DNA of 23,419 nt from Ectocarpus siliculosus (taxonomy: Eukaryota > Sar > Phaeophyceae > Ectocarpales > Ectocarpaceae). Positions 1-9,000 of this stretch are shown one piece after another (position 1 is the first letter of the stretch; every line of letters starts with the position of its first letter). Location: positions 1 through 23,419 of the forward strand of contig FN648897.1 of NCBI GenBank assembly GCA_000310025.1, given 5' to 3'. The notes under the pieces were generated by a model that was not told where the DNA came from, did no database searches, and worked only from the letters and a program-made list of their open reading frames with translations. The position numbers were made by a program, and so were the translations under genes.

Positions 1-990
1 GAGTGCACCAGTTTCCCTTCCTACCACCGGGAGCGTTTCCCGCTGATTTCTTGTTTTTTCAGAAGCATTGTTCCATAGTATGCCCTTTTTTCTTGCAATA
101 AGTGCAGAATTTAATAGACGCCGTTGTTGCTGTCATGGCAGAAGAACGGCCCTTCGTGGCGCGCGAAAGCCCGCTTGCAGCGGTGCGGTTACCATACATG
201 TTGCGCATGGTTTCCATCGCCGCGTGAAGATCGTAATCACGTCGCGATTCCGCATTTGCCCGTACTTGCGAAAATTCCTCAGGCAGTCCGTTCAGAATGA
301 TGCCAAAGATCTCGTCATCATCAACAATCTTTCCCCATGACTTTTAGCTCATTTCTAAGAGAAAAAAGCTCCTGGAAGTATACATCCGGGTCTTGACCAG
401 AAGGCATAACCCGGTAAGTTAGTTCCTGCTGCAGAAGAATTTTTCTGATACGGGTCGAATTTTTGTACTTAGATACCAAACCATTCCAAGCTGCAATTCC
501 ATCCGGTAGCATGCCGTCCTCCGGGTGGAACTGAAGGAAGTAGCTCGCCGCAGGTCCTTTTATGTGAAGCTGTAAGAAGTTGAAAGAGGTGCTGGTTGCT
601 ATTATGCCAACCGCGTATGTCTTCTGCAATGATGATATTTTCATCCATGTCCCACATGATGGAGCCCGGAGTCCCTGCAGCGGTGGTGCTATCACTACCA
701 TCAGCATCGCCGGCGCCGCTTCCGCCTTCTGGCTCTTCGGCGATGGTATCCATGACTCCCGAACCTGTTTTGTCGTCCTCGGATGTAGTTCCGCACTCGC
801 CTTCGCGCGAGAACCGGCCTGATGAATCGCGTGAGCGTCCACGCCCGCGCTGTTGAACCAGGCGGGGTTTTGGGCAGGGACGCCCGCGCAGAATGTCTGC
901 AATGCCCTTGTCTTTGGAACTAAGAACACTGACTGCGTGGCGGCGCCAGACTTCGAAGCCTGTGCCGTTGAATTTGCCGACCGCTTTCAT
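1..990 (-). pseudogene. Copia-type Gag, broken by two frameshifts and a stop
   Basis: Gag packages the retrotransposon RNA. The frame opens with an ATG at 988-990 and encodes KFNGTGFEVWRRH, the usual copia Gag opening. An unusual Gly/Ser/Asp/Glu-rich insertion follows. The reading frame changes near 560-590, after which come AAWNGLVSKYKN and DPDVYFQELFSLRNEL, both typical of the UBN2 Gag core. A second shift at about 328-335, in a GGGGAAAG run, is needed to continue into DEIFGIILNGLPEEF and a CX2CX4HX4C zinc knuckle (first Cys codon 104-106, last 65-67). A TGA at 59-61 directly follows the knuckle, and coding-like sequence continues to base 1. The three lesions make it a pseudogene. The Gly/Asp-rich insert is not typical of copia Gag and may be specific to this lineage. 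Confidence 0.82.
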
Positions 991-1007
991 AAGCTAGTCG
1001 ATACCGT
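991..1007 (-). other. Possible primer-binding-site remnant between LTR and gag
   Basis: The minus-strand sequence between the putative LTR end and the gag ATG contains GGTATCGACTAGC. This resembles the TGGTATCAGAGC initiator-Met tRNA complement used by many copia elements, but with several differences. Its position is right and the match is weak. Confidence 0.22.
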
Positions 1008-1334
1008 TGCTAGCAGACGGTGAATCTCCCATGCTGCTGCTTTCTCGAATGTTGAACGAGTCGATGACGTGTGTTGAATATCGCGTGAACAGTTGACAGT
1101 CCCGCGTATGACGTAAGTACCGCTAATTTGCGTGTACCTTATTTTCTCGGTGATGAATGCCGATGGTGGTGCTGACGGCGATGAATGCCGATGTAGTGGC
1201 AAGCGTCTCTTGTGTGCGTGCCTATATCTTGGCTAAGCTGCTGAAGAACCTGCCGAACTAATGGTTTGTGTACCGTTTACCTGATGTCCCGTCGAACTCA
1301 GGTCTTTCCTTCTCGAAAAATGGGGGGTTTGACA
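1008..1334 (-). repeat. Putative 5' LTR of the copia element (about 327 bp)
   Basis: On the minus strand this segment begins TGTCAAACCCC and ends in CA, the canonical TG...CA limits of an LTR, and lies immediately upstream of gag with only a short leader. A TATA-like ATATAGG occurs near 1221-1228. There is no second copy in the window, so the limits rest on position and the terminal dinucleotides only. Confidence 0.42.
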
Positions 1335-1354
1335 TTTTTGTGTAACGCCGTGAG

Positions 1355-2180
1355 ATATCTCATGGGCGCCCATGGGCCCCCATGGAACCCCATGAGGTCG
1401 ATATTATGGTGACCCATGGGGGTCCATGGGTCCCATGGGCCCCCATGAGAACAATCTCATGGGAACCCATGGGCCCCCATGAGGTCCAATGAGAATCCCA
1501 TGGGACCCCATGAGAAATCTCATGTATTGTCATGGGGGTCCATGGGAGCCATGGGTCCCCATGGACCACGATAAAAATCGATAATCTCATGAGATATCTC
1601 ATGGGGTACCATGGAAAACCACCCCATGGTGTCCCATGAGATTGGCCATGGGGTCCGTAAATATAATTTTTTATCGTTCGCCATGAGCCCTCATGGCGTG
1701 CTATGGGGCACCATGAGATCCCATGAGAAACAAAACCGAAAAAGCGAAAAAAGTGGAATTTAAATAAAAGCTATGGGCCTCATGAGGCCTGATGGCGCCC
1801 CATGAGGCCCCATGGGGCACCATGGGTCACCGTAGAGTCTACCAGTTTATTTTGTTAATTTCAATAAAATTGGTAGCCCGTGGGGGTCCATGAGGAAGTC
1901 GTGTCTCCCCATGGCGCCTCATGAGAACCGACGGGGTATAATTAAAATTTAACTATTTTATTTATTTCCTAATATTACGCGTTTCCCTGTCGGATATTTT
2001 TTTTTTTCAAATTTATCTTCGAAACCCCATGGGGTACCGTGGGATACCGAGGGTCACCATGGGTGACGACGAAGTGCACTATGGGTGGCCATGGGCCCCA
2101 ATTTTATGCTGGCCATGGGGCACCATGAGAAACCTCACGCATGTACCACGGTGGGGCACCATGAGCTACCATGAGAAAAA
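1355..2180. repeat. CATG-rich imperfect palindromic array
   Basis: By eye I count about 43 CATG tetranucleotides in about 820 bases, where chance would give about 3. Most sit in [C/T]CATG[G/A], forming CCCATGGG, CCATGG, CTCATGAG and CCCATGAG words separated by about 6-25 bases of C/G runs. The array is interrupted by short A+T-rich pieces near 1660-1770 and 1840-2020. Both strands read alike because the core is self-complementary. ORFs through it give Trp/Pro/Gly/His/Met-rich translations and are not genes. Confidence 0.9.
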
Positions 2181-2213
2181 TTTTATGATATTATGTAAAA
2201 ATAATGTACTTTT

Positions 2214-2500
2214 TTCCTGAAAACAATATTATTATATATATTTTATATTTATATATATATAAATATATAAATATATAAAATATAAATATTATCAATTATT
2301 ATATTATTATATAATTATATAATAATTATATATATATATAAAAAATATATATATATATATATATTTATTAAATTTATTTATATAAATATATATATTTAAA
2401 TATATAAATATATAAAATATAAATATTATCAATTATTATATTATTATATAATTATATTATTATATAATGTAGTTTTCTGAAAACAATAATATTATTATGA
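2214..2500. repeat. Near-pure A+T block with internal duplication
   Basis: Almost every base is A or T, largely alternating TA runs able to form cruciforms. A CTGAAAACAATA word followed by ATTATTAT occurs at both margins (about 2217 and about 2477). Together with the internal repeat this suggests that a unit was duplicated. No coding potential is visible. Confidence 0.9.
2261..2457. repeat. Exact 60-bp direct repeat pair (2261-2320 and 2398-2457)
   Basis: The two 60-base segments are identical base for base, offset by 137 bases, within the A+T block. The intervening 77 bases are TA-rich. Perfect identity points to a recent duplication or to continuing correction by unequal crossover. Confidence 0.9.
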
Positions 2501-5500
2501 TAAAATACATATTCATCATAATTTTTATTATACGAAGGAACTACGTGTATTTTAATAAAGAAGAACTGCGGAAAATAAAGATACAGTTTCTGTTATTATT
2601 ATATTCGATGTACAAAATAAATGTAGATGCCTCGCTTAGTTCTTCTGTACTAATATTCGCCTTAGTTGGGTTGATTTTAACTTAGTTTCTGCCTTTGCAT
2701 TATATCACGGAGAGTGTTCAGAGTTCGTGTGGAGTAACGGACTCCGATCCGAAGAACGGTCCGGAATTACTGTAACCAACCGTGATAATTAATTCCGAGA
2801 ACAACGGAAAGGCAATCAACACGGCATGGCATTATTATCGGAGACACCGCACACCGCACGTCCAAGCTCCCAAAGAATCGACTGTCCGCGTCGGCGCTCC
2901 TACCGGGCGCAGGTAAGTCCCTACCTTTGCCGTGTGCATGCTGTGGTACCTGGCTGGCAGACATGCTGCCGTTGTTTTAGAGTGATCAGCAGCACCGTAC
3001 CCCCCAAGGGAGGAACAAACGAACGTATCTGAATCCTTGCGTCGCCGTATTTAGAACGATGCCTTTTTTTGTACACCTACTACCTGCACAAGAAGCCGGA
3101 ACGGGTGTGTGTGACGTCCTACACGGCGTGGACGTCGGAGACTATATCTCGCCTCCTCACACACGCCCCAAACGAATCACATACACACGCAGCACGTCGC
3201 TTAGTCTAAAGACGGACACGCAGCAGCAGTAGGGATGGAAGAGGGAAAAAGGAAGAAGGATAACGGTATGTAGGCGCGACAGGCGGTGGGTCCAAAACAA
3301 AGTCAGGAAAAAAGCAGGAAGGCCGCGCAACGTAGAATACTCCATAGTCTAGAGGGAGGTGGGTGACGTCCACTACTGCTGTACATGTGAACGCCACCAG
3401 CAGCAAGACGTTACCGCCCGTCATACTTGTGGCCCTGCCGGAACCCTCTCTTTCTGTATATGGGATATGGCGGTCTACAGCAGTATACATTAAAAAATTT
3501 TATTCCCGCCTGCTCTCTCGGGTGCTGCTGCTGCTGCTGCGCTCTCAACAACAGCGAGTACACGCGGGGAAGCGTGACCTTGAAGTGCATGCAGCAGCTG
3601 AGAGGCCCGCCGCTAGCTCCTCCTGGTGCGCACTCTGTAGATCCGCTTGCGTTGCAGTCTTTGATGTGTGGAGCTTAATGTCATCGACGGCGTTCGAGGT
3701 TCGAGAGTGTATTTTGAGCGCCGGATGACCGACGGTGTTGTTGAGGGGCTACCTCGCACCTTGAACGTAAAACGGACAGGTGTGACCGTGTGTCAGCGTG
3801 AGAAAAGCTCGCTGAGTGATGAGGGTCTTTCCTGTGTAGTCCCGCATCGTGACCCTGCTTTGCGCTAATGTCTTTTGTCTGTGCTTTCACTATTTTTTGC
3901 ACCGTCCCTGTTCTGATCATTCTGAATATACATGTATGTGTCTTGCGGCGTCCTCCATGGCCAGGGGTGCCGTCGCTTTCGCCGCCGCTTGGAACACAGG
4001 GGTTGGGAGAGAAAATGGAAAGAGGCGGCGCCTGGCGAAACCTTGAGCCCGGGTCCGCGACCGTCTCTGGTCGAATTGGGCAAGTCGAGGTGGTAGATGT
4101 TTTGGCTACCCTCGGATGGAAGACCGCTTGGTTGAAGTCCACTACTTCCTCTATCCTATAAGTAAGTTTTCGGTTAGCAGAAGTAGGCGAGGCATTGATT
4201 GTCAACCTTTGCATGGGGGCTTGAAGGGTGGAGCTCACGCACGAGGGAGGACCCCTGCTCCACGTGCGAGTTGGACGTATGGATAAATAGTGGTTTCAAC
4301 AGCAAGCTGGCAGAAGGTTCCGGGGTTGGCGTTTTGGTAGCGCCCTCAAGGTTGCTGAAATAGCGACAGGTTGAAAAGCGACGGCATTAATTATGTAAAA
4401 AAAGGTCGACATACATGCAGCGAAATTATTGAAAGTTCAATGCACGTTGATCGTGTGTAGGCGAGGGTTGGTGTGTTGTTGTCTGTAGGTCGCATGAGGT
4501 AAGTACGGATCTGAATTCTTGTCGGTCGTCTTTCGCGAACAGCATCCGTCCGTAGGTCAAGACTTAATGCAGGTATAGTCGCGTGCTCGGTTTCCACGCC
4601 TGCCGCTTGGTGGTGCGGTCCCCCACAATCTTAATCTGGTAGGTCCACGTCGTCTTCCGTGGAGTTCTGTTCGTCCCCAACACAAAGGCCCCTCTTCTTT
4701 ACATATATATTTATGTGGTTATCGAGCATGGGGTGAGGGTCCAACTCTCGACGTTTGGAGATATGGCAAAGGTATCAGGCATCAACAATCGAGGCAATGC
4801 CAAAGCATCGAAGCCGCACAGGAAATTTCGACGTAAAACGTGTGTGTGTGTGTTGGAGTGTATGCATCTGTATTGAAATAAGACTCTCCCCCCGTATTTG
4901 AGAGTCCTGCTGCCCTCGCATGTCGAAAGCCGTAGTTTTGAGGACGGCAGTCCTGGAGAGGGTGAACCCTGCGCTCGTACAATTATATGCATGGGGTTAG
5001 GTTCGTATTTCTCCTCACTATTTGCGAGCAGATCAGAATGAGAAGATCCCTTTGGCTCGTTTTGGTCGAATTGGGTGGCACTTTGGGCTTGTCTGTTGGC
5101 TGGGCATGGACCACTTGAGCTTAGCAAAGAAGGAAACAAGAGAAACCGGTGCCACGGTGACTTCGTCGGGGCCGTCGTTCGAAGGGGGGAGGGGGGCTTT
5201 CTGTCGTACATTGACAAGACGGGCATTGATATTGATATATATACATCTGTACTCCTATGCTGGCAAGATCACCGTGGCGGATCGTTAGCAAAAGCCGCAC
5301 GAGCGCACTGTTAGGTTTTGCATGAGCTTGAAAAGGGGTGCATCGCCACAGCTTCGGTGCAAGCCCTGTGGATGGTTTGTGGGAGGGAGGAGATCAAGGT
5401 CCGTGAACTCTTTACTTGGGGGTATGGCATTTCCCATAACTATACAACCCCCACTCTTCAGCAAGCTCATGATATTTGCACACGCTGGAACAAAAAACTA

Positions 5501-5905
5501 ATATCCTCACGTTCACAGGCCCGCAAGACCACCGTCAGGTACGGATGGGAGGAACATGTCCCCAGTCACCAGTTCAGACGATACACCGTAGACATTTCCA
5601 CCGCCATCATCACCTACGATATGGTGGCCGTTTCGTATTTGTCCTGAGGAGTGTGTCCCAGCAGGATCACCACACGTCGTTTCCTCATCAACCATTCTTC
5701 CATTAAACCCCAACGAGTAGATTGATAGTGTGACGAGCACGAAGGGCTCTTTACTTGATAACGGGTGACACATGTAGCTGTATTGATAATACACTAGGGT
5801 ACGGCAGTGCCGGCGCCCTCGCCTTAACATAGAAATCGAAGCGCCACTCGCATCAGACTTATCTCAATCTGCACCCCTGTCCAACTGCGAACAAAACCGC
5901 TAAAG
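2501..5905. other. Region without a supportable gene
   Basis: Several open frames up to 185 codons occur (minus 3681-4238, minus 4711-5226, plus 5318-5647, minus 5513-5830), but none shows a recognisable domain. Overlapping frames on both strands are equally open. A (CTG)n run lies at 3523-3540, a short (GT)n at about 4840-4854, and a G-rich stretch at about 5180-5200. The part just left of 5906 must contain the 3' untranslated region of the transposase gene. A transposon end could lie here, but I could not identify one. Confidence 0.5.
3523..3540. repeat. (CTG)n trinucleotide microsatellite
   Basis: Uninterrupted TGC/CTG triplets, about five to six units. Confidence 0.9.
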
Positions 5906-6036
5906 TCAGAGGCGGAACCGAGGCTCCTCCCGGAGCAATTTCTCCCTCAGGAGTAGCTCGTTGTGTGTGAACATGTTGACCATCAGGGTGAATCTGTTCA
6001 TGGTGCTTGACATCTTGGAGACGCACGGTCCCAGGC
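5906..6036 (-). CDS. KDZ transposase last exon: helical C-terminus
   Basis: The acceptor CCTCCAG|GC follows a pyrimidine-rich tract and supplies the two bases needed to finish the split Gly. The exon encodes VSKMSSTMNRFTLMVNMF, THNELLLREKLLREE and a stop. The 'k.M....F......N' pattern is that expected after the N-S-S-E motif in KDZ proteins. The intron before it is 730 bases. Confidence 0.8.
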
Positions 6037-9000
6037 CTGGAGGGTACACAACAATGGAAACGCGTCGACGGTTCGAAGTAGAGAATAAGCATAGAGTCAG
6101 GAGGCGACGCCAACTCCCCCGACATTTGATCAAACGTCGATTAGCACGGACATCGGATAGAGCGCACAAACCTACGAGGTTGGAGGTGGGTTGATGCATG
6201 ACGAAGTCTTACACATAAAGAGCAATTTTACGGACGTATAATTCGGCAATAAACACCTCGATACTTTTGTTGACGTTTGGGTGCATGTATAGACGGGGGA
6301 ACTGCTGTGTACGACCTTACCCAAAACGTACAAGTCGTCTTGTTGTCGCAGGACAAAGTGAGCGTAATTATTAGGTCGCCGTTGTTGGACTGGACCCCCA
6401 AATCGAAATAACCCCGTATTCAGCACCCCTGCGTAACGCCTTCGAGTCCGACAAGCGCAAGAATTGCTGAGCGCAAGGTTCACATTGAATCTGTAGGAGG
6501 TTTTCGTACGAATTGACGGTCCGTGATACCGTCAAGACCACGTCTCGGAGCTCGCGGTTAAGATCGCTCGCTGTTGATTTCATGTAGGTATATGGTGTCC
6601 ACCTACAGTAAACGCCCTCATTTCACGACAAGACCTATTCGCCAGTGTACTTCCGTTCATTCCGCGAATCTGGGTTTAACGCGAATCCCACCCCGCCGGC
6701 GCAACCATCGTGTCAGTCAACAAGAGCCCCCACAATAGTTCGTCCCCGTGCCAATAACTGCTTTACCGTGGAGGATGGAGTTCGAAGATTCTGCCCGTGA
6801 TGAATTCCAGCGAAAGGTCAGCTCGTCGACCCCGTTGTTGATCCATAGCAGGGGGTCGTCTTTTCTGTTGGGCGAGCAAAACTCGTAGCAGTCGGGTTCG
6901 TCATGATGAAGCGCGTGAAAGCTTGCGGCAGTCATTAACGACGATGTACGAGCAACAAACGGCGACGGGGGGGCGTGTAGACGTGTAGGTTAGTGAGCAT
7001 GAATATGCAATCGAAGGTTGAACAAAATCCGGAGAAGGTCGCGGTGGCGTGAGCCACAACAGATATTAGTACCTCAAACGATAGCAGCTCCAACGGCAGG
7101 AGCGGTCCTAATGTTCTACATTATGTGGATTTGTTGGGTAGTTGATTCCTAGACGATTCAAAATTGCGCGTACTTCCGGCTACGACCTCATCGTGGTATG
7201 ATTTGCGTCGGCTTGCTTTCAAAGTTCTGGCAACGGGTAAAATCAGACGTTCATCTCACCGGTCGACAATGTTGATTGTCATGGCCCATGTGGGGTCCGG
7301 GTGGCACAGTAGGAATCTGCGCCTTTTGCATCCCCGGTCGTAGAACAGGATCCCTGGGCGGTGAGCAGGATGTTGCCAGATGTCGTCGAGAGCAGACGCC
7401 ACCTCTGTATCCCCTTCGAACTCGATGATAGGAGACATCCCGGCCATAATCCCGCAGCTCCACGTGCATATCAGGTATCCGAACGTGTGCCGTGGGCCGA
7501 GCATACTGCGTAGGTACCTGATGCGGCGCGGCTGTTCAAGATTGACGCACGCCGGGGTCAGCGAGATCGGTACGTTGCTGAAATGTAGACCTCCGATGCA
7601 CAGACATGACAGCGTTTTGCACTGAGGTTCCGTACGTTAGAACACCCAACTATTTGCTTGAACACGCTGACGCACACAAGACATGGACTGCAACACTCCA
7701 CAACAAGAACATGTACCTATTCATGTAGTTGGTACGCATCGGGACGCCCACCTCTCGAGCATCTCCTGCTGCCCTCGCAGCGCTTGTGGCATGCCACCCT
7801 CCTCTTCTTATCCATTGGAGGTAGTACCTTTCCCATGGTCTGTGAAAGGCGCAAACCAGACTGTCCTCCTCCCGCAGTCTAGGGCAGGGTGGGTCTGTGA
7901 TGTTGCACATGTGGCCTCTCTTTTCCTCGTGATAAGTGCAAAACCTGACACATGGTGTGCACCGAACGCCAAGTGTTAGACAGTTTTAAACGTCCAGCTA
8001 CAGCGGCGTTAGTCGTCAGGGGTAGGGCCTGTCTACGGCAGCAGGGTCGGCAACGTTGTCCCGCTCGAGATGATTGGGGTTATGGTTCGTAGACGACCAT
8101 CATCGTACTATTGGTCAGGTAACGATGGTGACACGACTGGATGACTTGGTAAAGCACACATGAATTGGTAATTCAACAAGTCGTAACGAACGATGACTAT
8201 CACCCAAGACCGCAAACAACCCACCCACCCACCCACCCCCATGTTCTACCCAGAGCCCGGTCCGTGGCGAGAGGCCTGTCAGGTCAAAAAGCTCACCTTG
8301 ACCCCCGTGTACCGCAGAGGTCATCGGCGCAGCCGTACGTCGCACACTTAGGCCTCCTCACTGCCGTCAACCCGTCGCATACTGCGCCTCGTACGTGGAC
8401 CTCGGTTCCGTCAACTTCGATCCGCTGACAGCACAACCTGCATTCGTGCCTTGTGTACAGCCCCTCTCTCTGGATGTCTTCCAACAAGATGTCTAGTTCC
8501 GTTAGTAAACCTTTCCAGTTGTTAGCTCCCGATAGGTTCCCGCGTTCGTCGAGAATTGAAACCTCGACTGGTCTATCGGCACGGATAGGCTGGCCGGCTG
8601 GGGGTGCGTGCCAAAAGGGTCCTGTTCAAGTGGGGCCGCACACATCGACTTAGATTGCAAACGATTCACGCCACTGGCGTACGCCGACTTTCATATCTAG
8701 TTCGTCGTGACCAAGTCTGACGTTAGTTTGGTCGTTCGTGTAGTGAGCTCATTTCTGAACTGAGTTTGACTTCAGGTGCACGAGCGCGCGCGGTCTGCCA
8801 CTGCGCGTATACGGGGTGGTAGGGACTACACTTAGAAGGGGGGATCCCGAAATGAGGATGCCCCCGCGCGATTGCTTTGGGAGTTGCCTTCTGCGGAGTG
8901 CGGACATGGGTATCCAACAATTGTCCCTGCTGTACGATGTTCTGCAAGGACCCGGCGTCTGGAGGGAGCGTCTCTACCGTCCTTTTCGTTTAGATCAGCG

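Larger units (their letters stand above)
1..1334 (-). mobile_element. 5' portion of a decayed Ty1/copia LTR retrotransposon
   Basis: Reading the minus strand from 1334 down, a probable LTR (1008-1334) is followed by a gag reading frame starting at 990 that ends in a zinc knuckle near 65-106. The rest of the element (protease, integrase, reverse transcriptase, 3' LTR) would lie beyond the left edge. The gag matches the copia Gag (UBN2-type) layout: an N-terminal KFNGTGFEVW motif, a central 'AAWNGLVSKY' stretch, then a CCHC knuckle. Two frameshifts and one stop show that it is an inactive copy. The target-site duplication and 3' LTR cannot be checked inside this window. Confidence 0.8.

Noticed and set aside
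1360-1602. Trp/Pro/Gly/His-rich open frame
   Set aside because: It is a translation of the CATG array; the same pattern appears in several frames and both strands.
3681-4238. 185-codon minus-strand open frame
   Set aside because: No domain, low-complexity Ser/Arg/Thr-rich protein, and plus-strand frames across the same bases are equally open. No splice partners found.
4711-5226. 171-codon minus-strand open frame
   Set aside because: It passes through a (GT)n microsatellite (His-Thr repeat), has no recognisable motif, and its composition is that of random translated DNA.
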